NCBI GenBank assembly: GCA_019420305.1
Contig: JAHZHL010000018.1
Span: 1 to 44,103, forward strand
Source of the DNA: Bacillota bacterium
GTDB lineage: Bacteria; Bacillota; Clostridia; Peptostreptococcales; Anaerovoracaceae
Reading direction: 5' to 3'
Length of the DNA stretch: 44,103 nt
This document shows, piece by piece, positions 1-6,837 of this stretch. The translations under genes and the position numbers were made by a program. The notes under the pieces are model-generated. The model saw nothing but the letters and a program-made list of their open reading frames with translations, searched no databases and was not told the origin of the DNA. How positions within the stretch are numbered: the stretch's first letter is position 1; each line of letters starts with the position of its first letter.

Positions 1-3
1 TAG

Positions 4-40
4 AAAAGGTCCAACTTCTCTTCTTGAAGTTGGACCTTTT
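4..40. terminator. Perfect 15-bp hairpin, probable bidirectional terminator
   Basis: Arms at 4-18 and 26-40 are perfectly complementary around a 7-nt loop. The 5' arm begins with AAAA and the 3' arm ends in TTTT, so it can work on either strand. It probably ends a gene lying left of the window. Confidence 0.75.
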
Positions 41-52
41 GTCTACAGTCTG

Positions 53-79
53 AGATGCGGCGGAAAATCCGCCGCATCT
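53..79. terminator. GC-rich hairpin, possible second terminator
   Basis: A 12-bp stem (53-64 with 68-79) closes on a 3-nt AAA loop and is followed by TTGCTT. It lies directly after the first hairpin and downstream of the minus-strand acetyltransferase, so the two could form a double terminator between converging genes. Confidence 0.55.
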
Positions 80-180
80 TGCTTATATGACGGGCATGCC
101 GTCAGTCTGTTGTGAAAGTCCACACAGGGCGCTGTTTCTATGCAGGAGCCGCAGCTACGGCGCACCGGAAAATATGAAGC

Positions 181-624
181 CTACAAGTTTTTCCGCAAAT
201 AAATCATGTCCATCAGTTGTATGCCGCATTCATAGATCGGATGGTCATAATTATCTGTAAAAAAATTTTTAATTCTATGCGACCGGATAAATCCGCACTT
301 CTCGTAAAAAGGAACGGTCAAAGGGCTGTCTCCTGTCCCAACTTGCAAAACCGAATGCGTTCCTCTGTATTGGGCGGCAAGAAAACCGATCATCGTTTTT
401 CCATAGCCTTTCCTCTGGCCGTCCGGTACTGTGGCAATATTTTTAATCTCAAGGATACCGCCGCCTTCGTCCGTTACAATGCACACGCATTTCACCCCAT
501 TATCCTCCAGAATATACATGGCGCCTCTGTCCAGATAACGCTCCACCATATCTTCCTGCTCGTCTGCCAGCAACAGCAAAGGAAGAAATTGTTTCTTATT
601 TTCCTTTTGTTCGTGTAATAGCAT
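181..624 (-). CDS. GNAT family N-acetyltransferase
   Basis: A 147-aa single-domain protein of the GCN5-related acetyltransferase fold, which moves an acetyl group from acetyl-CoA to an amine. The acetyl-CoA-binding loop is visible as QRKGYGK in the middle of the protein, after the beta-strand EIKNIATVP and before the helix IGFLAAQYRG. The C-terminal FYEKCGF motif is typical of the fold. Its closest resemblance by eye is to small YvbK-like acetyltransferases; the substrate is unknown. The start at 624 is preceded by an AGGAGA ribosome binding site. It stands alone, about 90 bp downstream of the methyltransferase gene on the same strand. Confidence 0.85.
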   Translation of the reverse strand: MLLHEQKENKKQFLPLLLLADEQEDMVERYLDRGAMYILEDNGVKCVCIVTDEGGGILEIKNIATVPDGQRKGYGKTMIGFLAAQYRGTHSVLQVGTGDSPLTVPFYEKCGFIRSHRIKNFFTDNYDHPIYECGIQLMDMIYLRKNL

Positions 625-711
625 GCTCTATCTCCTGTTGCGATTCAATGGGAATATCTAATTATTTCCCTCTCATCACCCCATTTGTCCAGTAAATCGA
701 TTCTAATCCCA

Positions 712-1344
712 CTAAGATTCTTTTTGCTCATTTATAAAATCAATTTGTACAAGTTTCTTCCCGTCAGGTAATAGATGCTCTAAAGTTTTGATTGCATGGA
801 AACCAATTTCACGCATGGCGTTCTCTAATTCATATGCATCCATATGATGATGTACCCGTTCTAAACAATCAAATACGTGAAGATATGGCGAGTATGATAC
901 CCAGTTTTCCCCTGTATTGATTTGAATAATACAGGAAACATACTTTGGATTAACTTGTTTAACAGCTTTCTGAAAGCATTTATACCCAATATACTCAATT
1001 AACAAATTTGCAACAACCATATCTGCTTTAGGAAGTTTCTCGGCACTATCTATCAAATTAATACATCTACATTCCAAAATCCCATTTAAATCCGGATATC
1101 TGCGAACAACTTCTTTTAAATAATCAGCGTTTACATCTATACCATATACCTTTTTCAACTTTGACTTTTGTATATGTTCCAGCCCATTGCCACCTGCAAT
1201 CCCTAATATAGCTACGCTGGAAATCGAATACGCATCAAATTGCCCTTTCATCATTTCATTCATAGCCTGCAACTGCATAACAGAATTAAGCTGCATATGA
1301 TTTTCATAATCGGATAATGGAATTTCTTCCCATGGATTTTTCAT
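712..1344 (-). CDS. Class I SAM-dependent methyltransferase, AT-rich
   Basis: A 210-aa protein with the Rossmann signature of class I methyltransferases: motif I reads VAILGIAGGNGLEHI (about residues 45-59), followed by the acidic strand end VYGIDVN that should bind the SAM ribose, and a motif IV-like ADMVVANLLIEYIG. The substrate cannot be read from the sequence; similar small enzymes are usually annotated only as methyltransferases. The gene is clearly richer in A+T than its neighbours (two 60-base lines counted by hand gave about 30 and 37% GC, against about 60% in an adjacent gene), which suggests recent acquisition. It has no close operon partner. Confidence 0.8.
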   Translation of the reverse strand: MKNPWEEIPLSDYENHMQLNSVMQLQAMNEMMKGQFDAYSISSVAILGIAGGNGLEHIQKSKLKKVYGIDVNADYLKEVVRRYPDLNGILECRCINLIDSAEKLPKADMVVANLLIEYIGYKCFQKAVKQVNPKYVSCIIQINTGENWVSYSPYLHVFDCLERVHHHMDAYELENAMREIGFHAIKTLEHLLPDGKKLVQIDFINEQKES

Positions 1345-1437
1345 TTTCTACCTCGCCATTTTCATCAATTTCTCCCTCAGTCCATGCCATAATACCAAAC
1401 TTGCAAAAATGACATATAATCGCTCCTTAATTCGCAC

Positions 1438-1917
1438 TTACTTGTGATATGGCTCTCCTTTCCGGATTTTAAAGCTCCGGTAAATCTGTTCCAGTAAAAT
1501 CACCCGCATCAGCTGGTGGGGAAAGGTCATTTTCGAAAAGCTGAGGGCGTAATCCGATCGTTTTTTCACATTCTTTCCCAAGCCCAGAGATCCTCCGATT
1601 ACAAAGGTGATCCTGCTTTCGCCCCGAAGGACCAGATCTTCCATCTGCACAGCCAATTGTTCCGAACTCAGTTGCTTTCCCTGAAGATCCAGTGTAACAA
1701 CATACGCGTCGCCCCGAATCTGCTTTAACAGGCGCTCTCCTTCCCGCTCCCGAACCGCGTCTTCCTCCGCCGGACTCAAGTTTTCCGCCGCTTTTTCATC
1801 GGCGACTTCCGTAATTTCCAGGCTGCAGTACCGGGACAGCCGCTTGCTGTATTCTTCTATGGCGTCTTTTAAATAACGTTCTTTTATTTTTCCAACTGCC
1901 GCGATCTGTATCTGCAT
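1438..1917 (-). CDS. rlmH: 23S rRNA pseudouridine-1915 N3-methyltransferase RlmH
   Basis: A 159-aa SPOUT-class methyltransferase of the usual RlmH length. It methylates N3 of pseudouridine 1915 in helix 69 of 23S rRNA, using SAM, on assembled 70S ribosomes. The trefoil-knot SAM site is seen as FVIGGSLGLG (105-114) and the conserved tail as SKMTFPHQLMR (128-138) and the terminal YRSFKI...PYHK, all diagnostic. It starts 7 bp after the stop of the MBL-fold hydrolase gene on the same strand, the same rlmH/walJ pairing found near the walRK region in many Firmicutes. Confidence 0.97.
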   Translation of the reverse strand: MQIQIAAVGKIKERYLKDAIEEYSKRLSRYCSLEITEVADEKAAENLSPAEEDAVREREGERLLKQIRGDAYVVTLDLQGKQLSSEQLAVQMEDLVLRGESRITFVIGGSLGLGKNVKKRSDYALSFSKMTFPHQLMRVILLEQIYRSFKIRKGEPYHK

Positions 1918-1924
1918 TCTTTGC

Positions 1925-2719
1925 TTACACCTCGTACACAGGGCTGATGCGATCTCTCAAAATCACATCCATCTTCAAACTCCCGCCTATGTAAATTTCC
2001 TCTTCCTGAAGGATATTTCCAATGGTCATTTTCGCCAGCTCCGGTTCATTATTCTGGTGGCTCAAATGTCCCAGCAGAATCCGCCTGGCCTTGTCCTTTG
2101 CCTCCATCAGGCGGCAGATGCACTTTCCTGCCGTCACATTGGAAAGATGCCCTTTATCCCCTAAAATCCGCCGCTTGGTCTGGTATGGGTAATTGCACAT
2201 CTGCAGTACTTCCACTTCATGGTTTGCCTCCAGCACCAGCAGATCCGCATCCATGATCTCCTGAAAAATCGCATCCGTAATGCAGCCCGCATCTGTCACA
2301 ATGCTGATCTGCCGATCCGCCGCGTAAAAAGAGAATCCTACCGGCTCCGCCGCGTCATGAGGAATCGCAAACGGCCGGATACGGATTCCGCCAATCGAGA
2401 AATCCTCGCCCGTCGTAAACAGCGCCTTCTTTTCCTCCGCGACTTTGCGCTCAATGTTTGCCCATGTCGCGGCGTTTGCGTACGCCCGGATCGCAGGCGC
2501 TTTTTTTGTGACAATCGGAATACTCTTCACATGGTCAATATGCTCATGGGTAATCAGCAGCCCTTTTACCTGCTCCAAAGGCGTCTCGGTTCGTTCCAGC
2601 CCCTCAAATATACGTTTTCCGCTAATCCCCGCGTCCACCAGAAGCGCGGTATCACCGCAGCGCACCATATAACAGTTCCCGCTGCTCCCGCTGGCAAAGG
2701 AACAAAAATTCAATGACAT
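1925..2719 (-). CDS. MBL-fold metallo-hydrolase, WalJ/YycJ-like
   Basis: A 264-aa metallo-beta-lactamase-fold protein. The metal-binding motif THEHIDH (residues 57-63) supplies H58, H60, D62 and H63; further ligands are likely in IPHDAAEP, VTDAGCI and LGHLSHQ. The N-terminal FASGSSGNCY is typical of the WalJ/YycJ group, thought to be a DNA-processing exonuclease linked to cell-division and replication phenotypes in Firmicutes. It is co-transcribed with rlmH, 7 bp downstream. The ATG at 2719 follows a GGGGAGGA ribosome binding site. A TTGCAA hexamer at 2780-2785 may act as -35 for both this gene and the divergent rnhA. Confidence 0.9.
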   Translation of the reverse strand: MSLNFCSFASGSSGNCYMVRCGDTALLVDAGISGKRIFEGLERTETPLEQVKGLLITHEHIDHVKSIPIVTKKAPAIRAYANAATWANIERKVAEEKKALFTTGEDFSIGGIRIRPFAIPHDAAEPVGFSFYAADRQISIVTDAGCITDAIFQEIMDADLLVLEANHEVEVLQMCNYPYQTKRRILGDKGHLSNVTAGKCICRLMEAKDKARRILLGHLSHQNNEPELAKMTIGNILQEEEIYIGGSLKMDVILRDRISPVYEV

Positions 2720-2756
2720 AAATCCTCCCCTTTTCTTTTCAGCTTTTCCTTTTTAT

Positions 2757-2808
2757 AGGATACTCCACTTGCCGGATTATTGCAAGGCTTTCGAAAAACA
2801 GGTATAAT
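2757..2808. promoter_or_regulatory. Divergent promoters sharing one palindromic -35
   Basis: For rnhA (+): TTGCAA 2780-2785, 17-bp spacer, TATAAT 2803-2808. For the MBL hydrolase (-): the same TTGCAA, which is its own reverse complement, 17-bp spacer, TATCCT at 2757-2762. The rnhA promoter is strong; the minus-strand one has a poorer -10. Confidence 0.6.
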
Positions 2809-2840
2809 AAACAGGAATCAAATCGGGAAAGGGGACGTAC

Positions 2841-3398
2841 ATGAGAGACGACCGCGTTTTAAGAATTTACACCGACGGAGCCTGTTCCGGGAACCAGAGC
2901 GAAAAAAACTTCGGCGGCTGGGGCGCTGTCCTGGAATTCGCGGGGCACAGCAAGGAGCTGTACGGGGGAGAAAAAAACACTACCAATAATCGTATGGAAA
3001 TGACCGCCCTGCTGGAAGCGTTCCGGGCGATCAAAAAAGAGAATCAGACCATTGAGGTTTATTCAGACAGTTCTTATCTGATGGACTGTTTCCGCAAGAA
3101 ATGGTACAAAGGCTGGCTGAGAAACGGCTGGAAGACAGCGGCAAAAAAGCCGGTGGAAAACCGGGATCTCTGGGAAGGGCTTCTCCCCTATCTGGATCGC
3201 CACGCCATCCGGTTCTTCCGGGTCAAGGGGCATGTCAATCTGGAAAGTGCTTCCACCAACTTTGAAAAGCTGTATCGAAAATTCGTGGAATGGAACGGAG
3301 AACAGTACACCTTTGAAGATTTTCAGTATGTCACGGAAAAAAACAACCGGGCGGACGAGCTTGCCAATTTGGGAATCGACCAGGTACGCGGCGCGTAA
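2841..3398 (+). CDS. rnhA: Ribonuclease HI
   Basis: A 185-aa type 1 RNase H, which cuts the RNA strand of RNA-DNA hybrids at primers and R-loops. The catalytic acidic residues are visible: D12 in IYTDGAC, E53 in NNRMEM, D76 in VYSDSSYL and D172 in NNRADELAN. The basic handle region WYKGWLRNGW with the following KPVENRDLW is also present. It is longer than the usual 150-160 aa because of an insertion between VKGHVN and the final Asp motif. The ATG at 2841 follows a GGGAAAGGGG-type ribosome binding site, and a TTGCAA-N17-TATAAT promoter lies just upstream. Confidence 0.96.
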   Translation: MRDDRVLRIYTDGACSGNQSEKNFGGWGAVLEFAGHSKELYGGEKNTTNNRMEMTALLEAFRAIKKENQTIEVYSDSSYLMDCFRKKWYKGWLRNGWKTAAKKPVENRDLWEGLLPYLDRHAIRFFRVKGHVNLESASTNFEKLYRKFVEWNGEQYTFEDFQYVTEKNNRADELANLGIDQVRGA

Positions 3399-3487
3399 GG
3401 GAAAGCTTCGGCCGCTGTTTTCGTAACAAAATCCTTTTTATCTCATTTGTTTCTATTTTTATCAGCGTCAGAGAGCTTCTGGGAAGC

Positions 3488-3543
3488 AAAAACAGGGCCA
3501 GGAAAGCGTAAATACAGATTTCACACTCCGAAGCCCTATTTTT
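3488..3543. terminator. Possible terminator between converging rnhA and desulfurase genes
   Basis: Eleven-base arms AAAAACAGGGC (3488-3498) and GCCCTATTTTT (3533-3543) pair with one mismatch across a long loop. The position between two convergent genes and the A/T tracts fit a bidirectional terminator, but the 34-nt loop makes it weak. The rest of 3399-3598 shows nothing else recognisable. Confidence 0.4.
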
Positions 3544-3598
3544 TTATAAACAAATCAGCTTTTCTCAAATTTGTTTCCAAAAGCCTCCGCTTACTTCC

Positions 3599-4738
3599 TT
3601 ACCGCGCTCTCTGCGCGAGTCGGTATACCGCGTCCACCGCGGTTTTCATATGCCGCACATTATTGTAAATTCCCATGCTCATACGGACAGCCCCTGTATC
3701 CCAGGTGCCGATGGTTTTATGGGCCAATCCCGCGCAGTGATAGCCGCTTCGCACTGCAATTCCAAATTCATCGTTTAAAAGCGATGCGACTTCTTCACAA
3801 TTATATCCCTTTATATTAAATGCGACAATGCCGACTTTTTTCCGACAGTCAGAAGGGCCGTAAACCGTCACATTTTTCATATCACGAAGACCGCTGTCGA
3901 GAATTGCCGTAAGCTGCTGCTGGTGCCGACGGATTTCGCGAACTCCGATTTTTTCCACGAAAGCTGCCGAATATCCAAGCCCGATAATCCCCGGCGCGTT
4001 GAGGGTTCCCACCTCATAACCTTCCGGGAGTTCCTTTGGCTGCAGAATTTCTCTGGAAGCGGTACCGGTGCCGCCTTCCATAACATGTTTTATGTCAACC
4101 CCATCCCGCACATAGAGGAATCCGGTTCCCAGCGGTCCCATAAGGCCTTTGTGCCCCGGCACAGCCAGCAGATCCATTCCGCTGGCTTCCATCGGCAAAT
4201 GACCGGCTCCCTGAGCCCCGTCTACTAAAAATAAAATTCCTCGCTGCCGGCAAAGACGGCTGAGCGCTTCTATCGGAAGAATCGTTCCGGTTACATTAGA
4301 TGCCTGCGTGCAGATAACCAGGCGCGTATTTTCCCGGATTGCCTCTTCCACAAGGGCAATATCCAGGCTCCCGTCGCCGCGGCAGGGCACAATCGTATAT
4401 TCCACGCCCTTATCGGCCAGCGCGCGCACAGGCCGCAAAACCGAATTATGCTCCATGGCGGTTGTAACCACGTGATCTCCTGCCCCAAGCACACCCTTAA
4501 TGGCCAGATTCAACGCTTCGGTGGTACTGCTTGTGAAAACAATCCGATCCGGCCGTTCTATTTTAAAAAAGCGCGCCAGCGTATTGCGTGCCCGATACAC
4601 TTCTTCTCCGGTTTTCCGGGACAGATCATGACCGGAACGCCCCGGATTTCCGCAGTATTCGGACATGCACCGCTCCATCGCTTCGATCATTCCCTTTGGT
4701 TTGGGGAAGGTAGTCGCTCCATTATCCAAATAAATCAT
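3599..4738 (-). CDS. Cysteine desulfurase family protein (class V aminotransferase)
   Basis: A 379-aa PLP enzyme of the NifS/SufS/CsdA fold. It opens with the diagnostic IYLDNGATTFPKP; H97 in MEHNS stacks on the cofactor, D173 in LVDGAQ binds the pyridine nitrogen, and K197 in GHKGLMGP is the Schiff-base lysine. C335 in SGYHCAGLAH is placed like the sulfur-accepting cysteine of group II desulfurases. The sequence style matches the stand-alone 'cysteine desulfurase family' group rather than IscS or SufS; no isc/suf genes are adjacent, so the sulfur or selenium acceptor is unknown. The start follows a GGAGGAAG ribosome binding site. Confidence 0.9.
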   Translation of the reverse strand: MIYLDNGATTFPKPKGMIEAMERCMSEYCGNPGRSGHDLSRKTGEEVYRARNTLARFFKIERPDRIVFTSSTTEALNLAIKGVLGAGDHVVTTAMEHNSVLRPVRALADKGVEYTIVPCRGDGSLDIALVEEAIRENTRLVICTQASNVTGTILPIEALSRLCRQRGILFLVDGAQGAGHLPMEASGMDLLAVPGHKGLMGPLGTGFLYVRDGVDIKHVMEGGTGTASREILQPKELPEGYEVGTLNAPGIIGLGYSAAFVEKIGVREIRRHQQQLTAILDSGLRDMKNVTVYGPSDCRKKVGIVAFNIKGYNCEEVASLLNDEFGIAVRSGYHCAGLAHKTIGTWDTGAVRMSMGIYNNVRHMKTAVDAVYRLAQRAR

Positions 4739-4828
4739 GGCTTCTTCCTCCTATCATAACAGAATATGCGAAAAAAGGAGGAAGGTGTCTGGGCCTGTCC
4801 GATAAACCTGTATTTCCCCGTCTATTGT

Positions 4829-5560
4829 CTATTTACGTTTTAACAGATTGAGACGCTGTTTGTCTTCCTTGGAGACCCGGTAAGACTCCCGGATTTTCTG
4901 GATCGTTTTATTCTGAGTAAAATTATCCAGGCTTCCGTTCCGCAGGATCTTCTCCGTTTTTTCCGGGAATTTGACATAGCAAACAGAAAGGGTCCAGGCT
5001 ACCGCCATTTTCGCGTAATAACCTTCATGGCGCACCCCTTCCATGAGACGCAGTACCGAATCAATATGTTCTTCATCTACAAAATGGCTCAGCAGCAGCA
5101 CCGTTCCGAAACGAACGAAGAATTCCCTTTCATCCGACAGATAGGGCTGCAGAAAGTTCCACACCAGCTGTCGGTTTTCTTCTTTATCCGCGAATTTCAG
5201 ATCTCCGCAGAACGTATCGCAGATTGCCCAGTTGTCAATCCTGGGGATAAAACGCTCTATGTACGAAAGTCTCCGTTCCGCGTCCATCTTTGCCGCTCCG
5301 ATTACCATTCCCTGCAGCATAACCTCTTCATAATAAAGCGCGGTTCCGCCTACCCCTCCGGCTTCTTGCGGACAGTTTTCCAGCTCGGAAAGCAGTTTTT
5401 CCCAGTCCTTTCGCGCCGCCTTTTTAGCGGTTTTGCGCACCAGAGGCACCCGCACGCCCAGAGTCTTGTCCTTATCCACCCCCGGGATCAGGCTGCTGTT
5501 AAATTCTTTGTAGTCTGATTCCGCCAGTTCTTTCAGTTCCCGTAATATCTCTTCTCTCAT
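4829..5560 (-). CDS. AlkD-like DNA alkylation repair protein
   Basis: A 243-aa all-helical HEAT-repeat protein of the DNA alkylation repair (AlkD/AlkC) family, which removes N3- and N7-alkylated purines as a glycosylase. The N-terminal segment with YKEFNSSLIPGVDKDKTLGV and the central FIPRIDNWAICDTFCGDL match the family; the D-N-W-A segment lies where AlkD enzymes carry catalytic Trp and Asp residues. The ATG abuts the TAA stop of the DUF362 gene (TAAATG), so the two are almost certainly translationally coupled. Activity is inferred from the family; many Firmicute members are uncharacterised. Confidence 0.88.
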   Translation of the reverse strand: MREEILRELKELAESDYKEFNSSLIPGVDKDKTLGVRVPLVRKTAKKAARKDWEKLLSELENCPQEAGGVGGTALYYEEVMLQGMVIGAAKMDAERRLSYIERFIPRIDNWAICDTFCGDLKFADKEENRQLVWNFLQPYLSDEREFFVRFGTVLLLSHFVDEEHIDSVLRLMEGVRHEGYYAKMAVAWTLSVCYVKFPEKTEKILRNGSLDNFTQNKTIQKIRESYRVSKEDKQRLNLLKRK

Positions 5561-6733
5561 TTACAACCTCCAATTCCGATCCGCCAGTTTCGCCAGTCTG
5601 GTCTGTTTTACATCAATCGCCTGTTTCGGACACATCTCCTGACAGCAATAACATTTGATGCATTTCCGGTAATGATAGGCCGGCTTTCCTCCTCGGAAGA
5701 AAATAGCTTTCTCCTCCAACGGGCATGCCTGGATACAGATTCCGCACCCTACGCATCGGTCTTTTTTGATATACGGTTTCCGGTCCAGCAACGGCTGGAA
5801 AAAGCGCAGCATATTAATCCTTCCCTTAAAATCCGCCGACCGCTCGACTTTAAAATCCGGATTGCCCCAGCGGACGGCCGCTTCCTCCACAGTCAGCGTC
5901 TCTCCGTCGGCCACTACCTCGATCTGCGCCGCTTCACAAGAGCCGACTCCGTATTCCTGCCCGTATACATTGGTTGGCACAAGCTCCGGTTCCAGACTGA
6001 CCAGGGCGCAGAACACGCTGTCTAAGGCCACCGGATCCGCGGAAGCAAGAATCAGACCCATCTTCACCGGCTCTCCGGACTGCGGTCCGTTCCCTTCCAT
6101 GGCGACGATACCGTCCATAATATGCAGTCTGGGTTTTACGAGAAGATTCAGATCCCCGATCATCTGTCCGAACAGATCGGCGTTTGGAAACCTGGCATGA
6201 GAAGCCCCTTTGTTAAACCCATACACACAGCCGAAGGTATTTTTCATGGCTCCGGTAATCCGTTCCAGCTGATGGGTTTTCATTTTACAGAGATTGATAA
6301 TGGCATCCGCCTCCCTCGCACCTTTGCAGAGAATAAAGTGATCTGCCGCGTGACCTTCCGGGAAGTCCACCTTCTCCCCTTCCGAAAAATCCGCCGTCGG
6401 AATCTCCAGGCTCCGCGCTTCCGGAAGAATCCCGCATCCCTGAGCGGTCTGCTCCACTCCGATCAGATGGTTTCCCGGCGAATCGCCGAAGAAAAGGTGC
6501 GGATATCCCTCTTTTCTGAGTGCTCGCCCCGCAGCGGCGAACACCTGGGGATGGGTTGTACACGCCTTTTCCGGCGGACATTTTGCCAGGAGATTTGGTT
6601 TCAGCAAAATGCGTTCCTCTTTTCCCACAAACCGCTCCCAGCCTCCCAGCAGTCCGACCACTTTGCGGACAGCTTCATCCACCAGTTCCTGTCTATATTC
6701 TCTGCATTCCACAACCGCAACTTTACTTTTCAA
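5561..6733 (-). CDS. DUF362 domain protein with C-terminal 2x[4Fe-4S] ferredoxin domain
   Basis: About 390 aa. The N-terminal 300 residues match the DUF362 family, with KPNLL, FFGDSPG, INLCKMKTHQLERITGAMKN and GNGPQSGEP. The last 65 residues hold two ferredoxin-type cysteine sets, CVGCGICIQACP and CIKCYCCQEMCP, that should bind two [4Fe-4S] clusters. The biochemical role is not established; a redox role is likely. The start chosen is a TTG at 6733, placed 6 nt after a GGGGGAGGG ribosome binding site; a longer reading to an ATG at 6814 would add unconserved residues. It is the first gene of a pair with the AlkD-like gene, from a TTGCAT-N17-TAAAAT promoter. Confidence 0.85.
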   Translation of the reverse strand: MKSKVAVVECREYRQELVDEAVRKVVGLLGGWERFVGKEERILLKPNLLAKCPPEKACTTHPQVFAAAGRALRKEGYPHLFFGDSPGNHLIGVEQTAQGCGILPEARSLEIPTADFSEGEKVDFPEGHAADHFILCKGAREADAIINLCKMKTHQLERITGAMKNTFGCVYGFNKGASHARFPNADLFGQMIGDLNLLVKPRLHIMDGIVAMEGNGPQSGEPVKMGLILASADPVALDSVFCALVSLEPELVPTNVYGQEYGVGSCEAAQIEVVADGETLTVEEAAVRWGNPDFKVERSADFKGRINMLRFFQPLLDRKPYIKKDRCVGCGICIQACPLEEKAIFFRGGKPAYHYRKCIKCYCCQEMCPKQAIDVKQTRLAKLADRNWRL

Positions 6734-6777
6734 CAAAATCCCTCCCCCGCGGTCCTGCCGCGCAAAATTCTCCGTCC

Positions 6778-6806
6778 ATTTTAACACAGGAAAACGGCAG
6801 ATGCAA
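6778..6806 (-). promoter_or_regulatory. Promoter of the DUF362-alkD pair
   Basis: On the minus strand TTGCAT (6801-6806), 17-bp spacer and TAAAAT (6778-6783). The -35 lies inside the loop region of the hairpin that follows ppk, so termination and initiation signals overlap. Confidence 0.5.
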
Positions 6807-6826
6807 AACTGCACCCGCCGTTTTCC
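6789..6826 (-). terminator. Hairpin after ppk
   Basis: Perfect 10-bp arms (6789-6798 and 6817-6826) with an inner TGCA/TGCA pairing. It lies just downstream of the ppk stop. No clean T-run follows, so termination may be partial. Confidence 0.5.
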
Positions 6827-6837
6827 TATGTGTATAT

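Noticed and set aside
100..180. Remnant gene or RNA at the left edge
   Set aside because: The stretch shows no open frame with a start signal and no structure beyond the two hairpins before it.
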